DNA of 6,136 bases from an uncultured bacterium (GCA_903872555.1 CAIQLE010000092.1:1-6136), one strand, 5' to 3'. Shown: positions 1-5,962, numbered from the stretch's first letter. The notes: generated from the letters alone by a model not told the origin. A program made the numbers and translations.

Positions 1-1320
1 AATGTTTTCTTTCTGGCGAATCATGACACCCTGACAGGATTGCCCAATCGGGCGCGCTTTCTTGAACGCCTGCATGAAGCCCTGCTGAATGCCGACAGGG
101 ACAATACACGCTGTGCGCTGTTACTGGTCGATCTGGATCGTTTCAAAATGATCAATGACAGCCTGGGGCATCATGCCGGAGATGGCTTACTCAAGTTAGT
201 GGCTCAGCGACTGTCCAGCTGCGTACGTGAAACGGATACGGTGGCCCGTTTAGGGGGCGATGAATTCGTCATCATTCTCACTCGCCTGAAATCCTTGCCC
301 GCCGCGGAACTGATTGCAGAAAATATTCTGCTTGAACTGAGCCATCCTTTTGAGATTGATGCGCATGAGGTCAGTAGTGGTGCCAGCATAGGGATTGCTA
401 TCTATCCTCAGGATGGCAGTGCTGCAGGCGAATTACTCCAGAAAGCCGATCTTGCTATGTACAGGGCAAAGTCAGCGGGGCGCAATCGCTACCGTGTTTT
501 CTCTCCCGGTATGCTGACTGAAGTACAAGAGCGCCAGCAACAGGAAGAACAACTAAGACAGGCTATCGCCAGAGGTGAGTTTGAGCTGGTGTATCAGCCA
601 CAGATCGATGTACATACACTTGAGGTGATTGGTGCGGAAGCGCTGCTGAGGTGCAGAAATTCCTTGCTCTTGTCACTCTCACCCAAAAAAATCATTGCAA
701 TGTCTGAGGAGATGGGGCTGATCGTGCCTCTGGGCGAATGGGTCTTGCAGACCGCCTGTCAGCAGCTTGCTGCATGGAGAAATATGGCGCTTCCGGAATT
801 TAAAGTGGCTGTCAATATTTCGCCGACTCATCTGATGTCTGCTGGATTTGTCGAGTATTTGAGGGATTTGATCCTGCAATACAAGCTGACTCCCTCATGG
901 CTGGAAATTGAAATTACCGAAAGCGCCCTAGTAGCTGCGAGCAATGCACGAAGTGAAGTGATTGATGCCCTGAAAACCCTGGGAGTTTCCGTTAGCATTG
1001 ATGATTTTGGTACCGGAGTATCAACGTTGTCTTATCTTAAAGAATTTCCGGTTGATATATTAAAAATTGATCCTTTACTAATACGTCATTTACCCAAAGA
1101 TAAAGAAGACTTGGCGATCGTATCAGCCATCATCAAACTGGCACGAGATCTGCAGATCAAAGTGGTCGCAGAGGGGGTAGAAACTTTTGATCAACTAAAT
1201 TATCTTCGCGCTAGCAACTGTCACTATCTGCAAGGATTTCTGTTCAGCGAAGGTATACGGCCTGAAAAATTTGAGCAATTGTTACAGCACCATAAACAGA
1301 CAGGACAAATGTTTCATTAG
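1..1320 (+). CDS. Diguanylate cyclase/phosphodiesterase (GGDEF-EAL), 5'-truncated by window edge
   Basis: This is the C-terminal 439 residues of a cyclic-di-GMP turnover protein. The frame is open from base 1 and begins NVFFLANHDTLTGLPNR, the classic start of a GGDEF domain, so the TTG at 40 is an internal Leu codon and the true start lies upstream, probably after a sensor or membrane region. In window numbering the GGDEF domain spans about 8-165. It has an intact GGDEF signature at 85-89 and the product-inhibition I-site RETD at 76-79, exactly five residues before it. The EAL domain spans about 190-430, with all usual metal and catalytic positions visible: E213 (EALLR), N272, E304, D334-D335, K355, E391 and Q411. 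Several supporting positions differ from consensus: LRW..P reads LRCRNS, DDFGTGYSSL reads DDFGTGVSTL, and LKIDRSF reads LKIDPLL. Both domains therefore look potentially active, with the EAL half drifting. Which activity dominates cannot be read from sequence. Confidence 0.95.
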   Translation, partial: NVFFLANHDTLTGLPNRARFLERLHEALLNADRDNTRCALLLVDLDRFKMINDSLGHHAGDGLLKLVAQRLSSCVRETDTVARLGGDEFVIILTRLKSLPAAELIAENILLELSHPFEIDAHEVSSGASIGIAIYPQDGSAAGELLQKADLAMYRAKSAGRNRYRVFSPGMLTEVQERQQQEEQLRQAIARGEFELVYQPQIDVHTLEVIGAEALLRCRNSLLLSLSPKKIIAMSEEMGLIVPLGEWVLQTACQQLAAWRNMALPEFKVAVNISPTHLMSAGFVEYLRDLILQYKLTPSWLEIEITESALVAASNARSEVIDALKTLGVSVSIDDFGTGVSTLSYLKEFPVDILKIDPLLIRHLPKDKEDLAIVSAIIKLARDLQIKVVAEGVETFDQLNYLRASNCHYLQGFLFSEGIRPEKFEQLLQHHKQTGQMFH

Positions 1321-1350
1321 TCCTCACTCAATAGAGGTTTAAGCAGGTTT

Positions 1351-1379
1351 TTAATAGCCCTGAGACGGAGAGGTAGAAT
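1351..1379 (+). promoter_or_regulatory. Candidate sigma70-like promoter for the pirin gene
   Basis: TTAATA at 1351-1356 (4 of 6 matches to TTGACA) is followed after 17 bases by TAGAAT at 1374-1379 (5 of 6 matches to TATAAT). Transcription would start near 1386, leaving a leader of about 25 bases before the pirin ATG at 1411. The sequence AGGTTT also occurs twice just upstream (1335-1340 and 1345-1350), ten bases apart, which could be an activator site or chance. This reading competes with the mini-ORF at 1378-1398, whose ribosome binding site would lie upstream of this transcript. Found by eye only, so weak. Confidence 0.3.
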
Positions 1380-1398
1380 GAAGGCTTGTATCCTTTAA
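1378..1398 (+). CDS. Possible six-codon leader mini-ORF upstream of pirin gene
   Basis: ATG at 1378 follows a strong Shine-Dalgarno stretch, GGAGAGG at 1367-1373, at good spacing and encodes MKACIL before TAA at 1396-1398. It is in the same frame as the pirin gene and ends 12 bases before its ATG. The pirin ATG itself has no clear Shine-Dalgarno. This arrangement is compatible with a leader peptide feeding ribosomes to the downstream start by reinitiation, or with the relic of a longer N-terminus lost to a stop codon. It may equally be chance, and the TAGAAT covering the ATG may be a promoter element. There is no conservation evidence here. Confidence 0.2.
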   Translation: MKACIL

Positions 1399-1410
1399 AG
1401 CCAAATTTTT

Positions 1411-2283
1411 ATGTCCTCATCCATGAACCATGCGCGCCAACTGGCGCATATCATCCCTGCAATGAATACCTCTGATGGTGCAGGTGTACGCCTGCGCCGT
1501 AGCCTAGGCAGTGGTGAAGGTACTCGCCTCGATCCCTTCCTCATGCTGGATGAATTTTCCTCGGTGAATCCCGGGGATTACATTGCCGGCTTTCCGGCAC
1601 ATCCGCATCGTGGTTTTGAAACGGTCACCTACATCCTTGATGGTCATATGCGTCATGAAGACCATCTAGGTAATCAGGGCGACCTGAAAAGCGGCGGTGT
1701 GCAATGGATGACGGCTGGTCGTGGCATCATCCATTCTGAAATGCCGCAACAGGAAGAAGGGCGCATGCGAGGTTTCCAGCTCTGGATCAATCTGCCCGCC
1801 AAAGAAAAAATGAAACCGGCGGGCTACAGAGATATACAGCCGTCTGAAATTCCGGTGCATACGCTGGCCGATGGCGGACAAGTCAAAGTGATCGCCGGTC
1901 ATCTGCAAAGCGGATCTGTTGAAATTGCCGGCCCTATCAATGGGCTGTCCACAGAAGCGCTGTATCTGGATGTGAGCTTGCCTGCTGGCGCCAGCTTTAT
2001 GCAGTCCACTACGCCGGGACATAACGCCATGGCGTATCTGTTTGAAGGTCAGGTGAAGCTAGAAGGCAGCGATGATCTGCTGGCCACACACAGCGCGGCC
2101 ATACTCAGCGATGGCGATCATGCGCGCTTTATTGCAGGCCCTGAGGGCGCGAGATTTTTATTGCTGGCAGGCCGTCCTATTAATGAGCCCATAGTTCAAT
2201 ATGGCCCCTTTGTGATGAACACGGCTGCTGAAATAGAAACGGCGATTCGTGACTTTCAGTCAGGCCGACTGACAGCTGCGTAA
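1411..2283 (+). CDS. Pirin family protein (bicupin; YhhW/quercetinase-like)
   Basis: This is a complete 290-residue pirin, the usual length for bacterial members. The N-terminal cupin carries HPHRGFET (His64, His66) and TAGRGIIHSEMP (His108, Glu110), giving the full three-His, one-Glu metal site of pirins. The C-terminal pirin cupin is seen around 180-285, with the family-typical LLAGRPINEPIVQYGPFVMN near 252-270. Bacterial relatives such as E. coli YhhW can oxidise quercetin in vitro, but the physiological role of most pirins (redox sensing, protein partner, dioxygenase) is unsettled, so no substrate is assigned. It is predicted cytoplasmic, with no signal peptide visible. ATG 1411 is preferred; ATG 1423 (residue 5) is possible, and neither has a strong ribosome binding site. 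An in-frame TAA at 1396 rules out a longer product. The gene stands alone on its strand and converges on the glycosyltransferase pair 8 bases beyond its stop. Confidence 0.95.
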   Translation: MSSSMNHARQLAHIIPAMNTSDGAGVRLRRSLGSGEGTRLDPFLMLDEFSSVNPGDYIAGFPAHPHRGFETVTYILDGHMRHEDHLGNQGDLKSGGVQWMTAGRGIIHSEMPQQEEGRMRGFQLWINLPAKEKMKPAGYRDIQPSEIPVHTLADGGQVKVIAGHLQSGSVEIAGPINGLSTEALYLDVSLPAGASFMQSTTPGHNAMAYLFEGQVKLEGSDDLLATHSAAILSDGDHARFIAGPEGARFLLLAGRPINEPIVQYGPFVMNTAAEIETAIRDFQSGRLTAA

Positions 2284-2305
2284 TGGTTAACTCAGGCAGG
2301 TCGGC
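2264..2305. terminator. Weak inverted repeat across the pirin/glycosyltransferase convergent junction
   Basis: GCCGAC at 2264-2269 is complementary to GTCGGC at 2300-2305, enclosing both convergent stop codons (2281-2283 on + and 2292-2294 on -). T-rich DNA follows on the + side (about 2316-2341), but it begins some 10 bases after the stem rather than immediately. A smaller alternative hairpin (GTCAG 2259-2263 with CTGAC 2269-2273) overlaps it. This could help end the pirin transcript. The loop is long and the stem only six pairs, so a canonical intrinsic terminator is not supported. Confidence 0.2.
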
Positions 2306-3425
2306 TAAGTGGCAAATTATTTTTCCTTTGTTTATTTTTTGCAGCCAGGCTGGCTTGGATCATGCCTTCAGCCGCCTGATCAAAACAATAGGGCGCAACG
2401 AGTAACATTGATCGCTGACCAAAGGCTGCCTGTCTGACTGGGGCTGAGAGCAGACCAGCAGCGCAGCTGGCCCAGTTTTCTAATTCCAAATCGCATACAT
2501 AGCCATTCTGACCCTCAACAATCAGCTCTCCCGCCACACCGGCATGCGGAGATACGATCACAGGCAAACCTGCTGCGCAGGCTTCATTCGCGACCACGCC
2601 CCAGACATCGCCCTGGGTAGGGAATAAAAATATACGTGCTGACTGATACAGGCCGGGCAATTCAGCTTGTGTGGCAAAGCCATGGAAGCAAATATCGATT
2701 TTTTCCTTATGGACTTCAGCACGTGCACGCAAATCAGAATCCAGGCTTCCTGCACCCACAAAAAGCAAACGAATCTTCCTCCCCAAGAGTTCGGCACAAC
2801 GTAGCGCCACATCCATGGCAAAGCCGGGTTGCTTGGATGGTTCAAAGCGACCGCAAAAAATGAAGTCCCATCGTTTTTGATTCAATGCATCGGGCGCGGG
2901 ACGAAAACTATCGTTATCGATGCAAAGACAGGACTGATAGCACAGCGATCGGGGTACGGAATAACTTTGATACAGTTGCATGCCGCCCTGACTGGCTGCA
3001 ATAAAAGCAGCCGCGCGTTTATACACCTGACGTCGCACAAGGCTGTGCAACGGGCTTAATAATTTTTCTGATACCAGTGTTCCATCGGTCATGGGTATAT
3101 AGGGACGACGGCGTGCAGCGCACCACAGCATGGCGTACAGGTGCGTGGGATTAAACCCATTGCCTATTACAACGTCGGGTGCAAATCGGTTCAAGGCCGT
3201 AATGACATCCGGATTGTGATGAATATAGCGACCATTCACGTTGCGAATGTTTTCCCGCAAATAGACATGATCAAATGTTATGGGAGGATAATCCCAGTGA
3301 CGATTTGGTTCATGACGGCAGCAAAAAATAACCTGAAACTGAATCACTGCATGACTGGCAATGCGATTGAAAACAGGGATGCGATAGGGGGGCGGTTCAT
3401 TAGCGACCAGCGCGAGCTTCAGCAT
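2292..3425 (-). CDS. Glycosyltransferase family 4 (GT-B fold), second gene of pair
   Basis: This is a predicted retaining glycosyltransferase of 377 residues that moves a sugar from a nucleotide-sugar donor to a growing glycan or lipid-linked acceptor on the cytoplasmic face of the membrane. The N-terminal acceptor-side Rossmann domain opens MLKLALVANEPPPYRIPVFN, typical of the family. The donor-side domain has FCGRFEPSKQP (about 180-190, with Arg183 and Lys188 at the donor-phosphate positions), LFVGAGSLD (211-219) and GDVWGVVANEACAAGLPVIVS (262-282). In that last motif the family E-x7-E reads D263-x7-E271. There is no signal peptide or membrane span. An ATG at 3473 would add 16 residues (WLPYPYLPLIPP), but these are only the out-of-frame reading of the upstream gene's end, so ATG 3425 is chosen although it lacks a clear Shine-Dalgarno. 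It overlaps the upstream glycosyltransferase by 26 bases, implying coupled translation. Donor and acceptor are unknown. Confidence 0.9.
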   Translation of the reverse strand: MLKLALVANEPPPYRIPVFNRIASHAVIQFQVIFCCRHEPNRHWDYPPITFDHVYLRENIRNVNGRYIHHNPDVITALNRFAPDVVIGNGFNPTHLYAMLWCAARRRPYIPMTDGTLVSEKLLSPLHSLVRRQVYKRAAAFIAASQGGMQLYQSYSVPRSLCYQSCLCIDNDSFRPAPDALNQKRWDFIFCGRFEPSKQPGFAMDVALRCAELLGRKIRLLFVGAGSLDSDLRARAEVHKEKIDICFHGFATQAELPGLYQSARIFLFPTQGDVWGVVANEACAAGLPVIVSPHAGVAGELIVEGQNGYVCDLELENWASCAAGLLSAPVRQAAFGQRSMLLVAPYCFDQAAEGMIQASLAAKNKQRKNNLPLSRPA

Positions 3426-4599
3426 AGTTGGAGGTATCAATGGCAGGTAAGGGTAGGGAAGCCAGAGCGTCATCGTAGATACGCATCAGCTGTTCATAAT
3501 TATGTTCAGGCGTAAAACGTGCGAGATAGTCCTGATAGGCTGCCATGCCCATGCGCCGCATCTCCAAAGGGTGTGTTTCGGCATAGCGAATCGCATCAGC
3601 CAGCGCCTCCGGTTCACCCGGATTCACAAGTAAACCCGTTTTGCCGTGTACCACCAGTTCAAGCAGCCCGCCATGGCGGCTGGCAATCACAGGGGTTCCA
3701 CAGGCAAATGCTTCAACGGCTACCAGACCAAAGCTCTCTATCCCTATACTGGGCATGACCAGATATGCAGCGCGATGCAGGCGCTGAGTTAAGCTTTCAC
3801 TGGAATGGAAGCCTCGATAGTCCAGACCTGCCGTACGCTCCACCATGTATTGCAACGGACCCTTGCCATACACTTCAATGCGAAGCTCTGGCAAATCTTG
3901 CAAAGCGCGGGCCAGTACATCAATGCCTTTTTCAGGTGACAGGCGTCCAATAAAAACACCGCCATGTCTCTCTAGCCATTCAGGCTCGGCATTTGCATCG
4001 ACAAAGTTGGGTTTGATACGCATTTTTTCTATAGATAAGCCCCCATCCACAAAAATATCCCGGCATAACTGATTCAAAACAATGTAGCGCGTTACATCAT
4101 GCTGCCATGTGCCCAACAGTCGATGTAAGCCCAGCATGGCCGAAGTGGCTGCTGATTGCGTGATAGAACCCCGATAACAGCGCCTTAGCACTGCGCGCCA
4201 CGGCACATTACCTACGCAATCGGTACAACTGCGCCCTTCACGCATCAGCATCGCCTGAGGGCAAACCAACCTGAAGTTATGCAATGTCTGCACCACGGGT
4301 ATACCGAGCTTGCGCGCAATTCGGTAAAGCGAAGGGGAAATCAGGGGAAATATATTGTGGGCATGAATCAGCTCTGGCTGAAACGACTCATGCAGCCTGA
4401 GCATATCCGCCACGGTTTGTCTGGACCACAGTGTGGACAGGCCTGACTCCAGCGACGTTAAATGTTCAAGTTCGGTATTGTGACGCTGATACAGGCAGAC
4501 TTCATGGCCATGCCGCTTCAGCAGTGCGATCTCTGCATCGACGACCGTATCTTCACCACCACGGTAGTGATAAGTATTATGCGCAACTAAAATTCTCAT
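3400..4599 (-). CDS. Glycosyltransferase family 4 (GT-B fold), first gene of pair
   Basis: This is a complete 399-residue GT-B glycosyltransferase, probably acting in exopolysaccharide, O-antigen or similar envelope glycan assembly. It begins MRILVAHNTYHYRGGEDTVV, the characteristic glycine-rich N-terminus of this subgroup. IHAHNIFPLISP follows at 78-89, with the donor domain from about 213: IGRLSPEKGIDVL (217-229, with Arg219 and Lys224), VYGKGP (243-248) and ESFGLVAVEAFACGTPVIAS (288-307) containing the E-x7-E pair E288/E296. Four cysteines (C113, C125, C128, C141) sit between the acceptor-side motifs. I recall such cysteines in close relatives, and they might bind a metal, but that is inference. 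The ATG at 4599 matches the natural N-terminus of the family, though the Shine-Dalgarno is poor. It is the promoter-proximal member of a two-gene unit whose second gene starts inside its last codons. The substrate cannot be named. Confidence 0.93.
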   Translation of the reverse strand: MRILVAHNTYHYRGGEDTVVDAEIALLKRHGHEVCLYQRHNTELEHLTSLESGLSTLWSRQTVADMLRLHESFQPELIHAHNIFPLISPSLYRIARKLGIPVVQTLHNFRLVCPQAMLMREGRSCTDCVGNVPWRAVLRRCYRGSITQSAATSAMLGLHRLLGTWQHDVTRYIVLNQLCRDIFVDGGLSIEKMRIKPNFVDANAEPEWLERHGGVFIGRLSPEKGIDVLARALQDLPELRIEVYGKGPLQYMVERTAGLDYRGFHSSESLTQRLHRAAYLVMPSIGIESFGLVAVEAFACGTPVIASRHGGLLELVVHGKTGLLVNPGEPEALADAIRYAETHPLEMRRMGMAAYQDYLARFTPEHNYEQLMRIYDDALASLPLPAIDTSNYAEARAGR

Positions 4600-4631
4600 A
4601 CGTTCAGATATCGTCTGGATAAGTAAGAAAA

Positions 4632-4642
4632 ATGAGTCTCAT
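4632..4642. repeat. 11-base palindrome in divergent spacer, possible operator
   Basis: ATGAG-T-CTCAT is a perfect inverted repeat lying 33-43 bases upstream of the first glycosyltransferase start and about 25 bases upstream of the -35 of the dehalogenase-like gene. A TAGGAT on the minus strand (4646-4641) overlaps it and could be a -10 for the glycosyltransferases, but I found no matching -35. The position suits a regulator acting on either divergent gene. It is short enough to be chance. Confidence 0.25.
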
Positions 4643-4667
4643 CCTAGACAGGCATGGTTTCTGGGCT

Positions 4668-4697
4668 GTGACTTGGCTCAAGACATTCCGCTATGAT
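4668..4697 (+). promoter_or_regulatory. Candidate sigma70-like promoter of the dehalogenase-like gene
   Basis: GTGACT at 4668-4673 (4 of 6 to TTGACA) and TATGAT at 4692-4697 (5 of 6 to TATAAT) are separated by 18 bases. Transcription would begin near 4704, giving a leader of about 37 bases to the ATG at 4741. The upstream in-frame ATG at 4693 lies inside this -10 box, which argues against its use as the start codon. Confidence 0.45.
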
Positions 4698-4728
4698 TCA
4701 CAGCGTGTCGCAAAAGAATAAACAACGA

Positions 4729-4734
4729 AGGGAG
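4729..4734 (+). promoter_or_regulatory. Ribosome binding site that fixes the start at 4741
   Basis: AGGGAG ends six bases before ATG 4741, an ideal Shine-Dalgarno spacing. The alternative in-frame ATG at 4693 has no purine-rich element in front of it and would add 16 polar residues (IHSVSQKNKQRRETQ) before the conserved SDR N-terminus. This site therefore decides the start. Confidence 0.8.
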
Positions 4735-4740
4735 ACCCAG

Positions 4741-5424
4741 ATGCAAGCGATAGACCTGAGCGGCAAACGAGTCCTGATTACACAGGCGAATGATTTCATG
4801 GGCCCGATGCTGGCCGAGGTTTTTCGGGAACTGGGTGCTGAAGTGATAGCAGACCACAGCTCCCTGACTGATCCGGAAAGGCCAGCGCAATTGGTGGCCG
4901 AATCAGGTCACATTGATGTCCTGCTGGCCAATCTGGGTATACCGGCACCGACCACAGCGGCGGTTGATGTCAGTGATGATGAATGGCAGCAGGCCTTTGC
5001 CCATATGGTGGATCCCTTGCCAAGGCTAACGCGCGCCTTGTTGCCACAAATGACAGAACGCGGATCGGGCAAGATTATTTTGATAGGAAGCGCTTCAGCG
5101 CTACGCGGCATACGGCGGGCATCGACTTACAGCGCAGCCCGAGGTGCTCAGCTGGCCTATATTCAGGCTGTGGGCGTTGAACTGGCTCCCAAACGAATAC
5201 AGGTGAATGCGATTGCCCAGAATTTTGTCGATAACCCTACCTATTTTCCGCCTGAAGTTCAGGCCAATCCGGCATTTCAGGAACGTCTGAAACGTGAGGT
5301 GCCTTTGGGACGTTTGGTCAGTGCGCGGGAAGATGCCATGTTCGCTGCCTATCTGGCCTGCGAACATGCCAACTGTTTTGTCGGGCAGATTTTCCCTGTT
5401 TGTGGAGGCTGGGTGCCTAGGTAA
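4741..5424 (+). CDS. Putative halohydrin dehalogenase (SDR-fold, S-Y-R triad, no NAD(P) motif)
   Basis: This 227-residue protein has the short-chain dehydrogenase fold but not its cofactor chemistry. The glycine motif TGxxxGxG after the first strand is replaced by T14-x4-F19-x-G21, and the SDR NNAG motif reads ANLG (63-66). The catalytic set is S117, Y130 and R134 in exact S-x12-Y-x3-R spacing, with Arg in place of the dehydrogenase Lys. The usual N-x-I-x-P-G segment reads NAIAQNFVDNPTYFPPE (156-172), recalling the halide-site stretch of characterised halohydrin dehalogenases. The C-terminus FVGQIFPVCGGW also matches their GQ-x-F-x3-GG-F/W end. These features identify, by family knowledge, an enzyme that converts vicinal haloalcohols to epoxides plus halide, reversibly, without a cofactor. 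Length fits (family roughly 225-255). It is cytoplasmic and probably monocistronic from its own promoter. The less likely alternative is a catalytically altered SDR of another function. The natural substrate is unknown. Confidence 0.85.
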   Translation: MQAIDLSGKRVLITQANDFMGPMLAEVFRELGAEVIADHSSLTDPERPAQLVAESGHIDVLLANLGIPAPTTAAVDVSDDEWQQAFAHMVDPLPRLTRALLPQMTERGSGKIILIGSASALRGIRRASTYSAARGAQLAYIQAVGVELAPKRIQVNAIAQNFVDNPTYFPPEVQANPAFQERLKREVPLGRLVSAREDAMFAAYLACEHANCFVGQIFPVCGGWVPR

Positions 5425-5465
5425 AAGCCGATTACGTCGACCTGAACCACCCCACATAAAATGCG

Positions 5466-5481
5466 CATAATTTGTATTATG
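5466..5481. repeat. AT-rich hairpin in convergent gap
   Basis: CATAAT (5466-5471) and ATTATG (5476-5481) form a perfect six-pair stem around TTGT in the 64-base gap between the dehalogenase-like gene and the CBS protein gene, which converge here. The stem is AT-rich and no T-run directly follows on either strand, so it is a poor intrinsic terminator. It is nevertheless the only clear structure in the gap and could act weakly in both directions. Confidence 0.3.
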
Positions 5482-5488
5482 TAAAATC

Positions 5489-5941
5489 TTACTTCCTAAG
5501 CTTGCTTTCCCTCAAAGGCTGCTCAACCAGTAAGCCTGCAAGCATGGACAGTTCGGAGGCAAGCAAATTAAGAACATCATCGGAGGTCAAGATGCCGAAC
5601 AAGCCACCAGCCCGGTTGACTACAGGCAGACGCCTTATACGTTTACTACGCATGATGGCCAGCGCTTCGATCAGGCTCGCATCTTCCTGTATCGTCGTCA
5701 CGGGTGTGGTCATCAGATCGGAGGCGCTAAACATTTTGGCGTCGATCCCTAGCGCCAGTGTCTCAACCAGAATATCTCTGTCGGTCACAATCCCTACGGG
5801 TATGCTTAGACCATCCTGCTGATCTCCCACAACCAGAATATCGCCCACATGGTGATGGCGCATCAATGCAGCCACTTCAGCAATGGGTGCGTCAGGCATG
5901 CAGCAGATTACATCCATATTGCAGTAGTCCCTGACCAGCAT
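5489..5941 (-). CDS. Two-CBS-domain protein
   Basis: This is a stand-alone Bateman module of 150 residues. CBS domain 1 spans about 3-62 and CBS domain 2 about 73-132, followed by a short basic tail. Each domain ends in the ribose-phosphate contact motif G-h-h-T/S-x-x-D: GIVTDRD (50-56) and GILTSDD (116-122). By family knowledge such proteins bind adenosine ligands (AMP, ATP, SAM or similar) and act as cytoplasmic energy or metabolite sensors on partner proteins. No effector domain is fused, so the partner is unknown. The ATG at 5941 is chosen because AAAGGAG lies just upstream of it. A longer reading from ATG 5998 would add 19 residues with no family resemblance. The gene converges on the dehalogenase-like gene and is divergent from the partial gene at the right edge. 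Confidence 0.93.
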   Translation of the reverse strand: MLVRDYCNMDVICCMPDAPIAEVAALMRHHHVGDILVVGDQQDGLSIPVGIVTDRDILVETLALGIDAKMFSASDLMTTPVTTIQEDASLIEALAIMRSKRIRRLPVVNRAGGLFGILTSDDVLNLLASELSMLAGLLVEQPLRESKLRK

Positions 5942-5945
5942 AGCG

Positions 5946-5952
5946 CTCCTTT
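5946..5952 (-). promoter_or_regulatory. Ribosome binding site that fixes the CBS gene start at 5941
   Basis: Read on the minus strand, AAAGGAG is followed by CGCT and the ATG at 5941-5939. It is among the strongest Shine-Dalgarno sequences in the window and favours this start over the in-frame ATG at 5998. Confidence 0.85.
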
Positions 5953-5962
5953 GACTAGGTGA

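Noticed and set aside
1666..2022. Minus-strand open frame of 118 codons within the pirin gene
   Set aside because: The translation is rich in Arg, His and Ser with no domain pattern, and it lies opposite well-conserved pirin codons.
2344..2356. Palindrome around GCCAG-G-CTGGC near the 3' end of the second glycosyltransferase
   Set aside because: It is tempting as a terminator, but it lies inside the coding sequence. The T-run is on its upstream side when read on the plus strand and becomes an A-run when read on the minus strand.
3430..3478. Plus-strand GGAGG followed by ATG at 3440
   Set aside because: It looks like a good translation start but stops after 12 codons and lies antisense within the overlapping glycosyltransferase genes, so it is best read as chance.
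3141..3515. Long plus-strand open frame of 124 codons opposite the glycosyltransferases
   Set aside because: Its translation resembles no family and it is antisense to two clear glycosyltransferase genes, so it is a shadow of their codon use.
4741..5424. Reading the SDR-fold gene as a standard NAD(P)-dependent oxidoreductase
   Set aside because: Two of the three glycines of the cofactor motif are gone and the catalytic Lys is Arg, so the default label is not supported by the sequence.
5101..5457. Minus-strand open frame of 118 codons opposite the dehalogenase-like gene
   Set aside because: There is no recognisable domain, and it covers the catalytic region of a clear gene on the other strand.
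5472..5822. Plus-strand open frame of 116 codons opposite the CBS gene
   Set aside because: The Ser/Arg-rich translation is typical of an antisense shadow, while the minus strand encodes two intact CBS domains.
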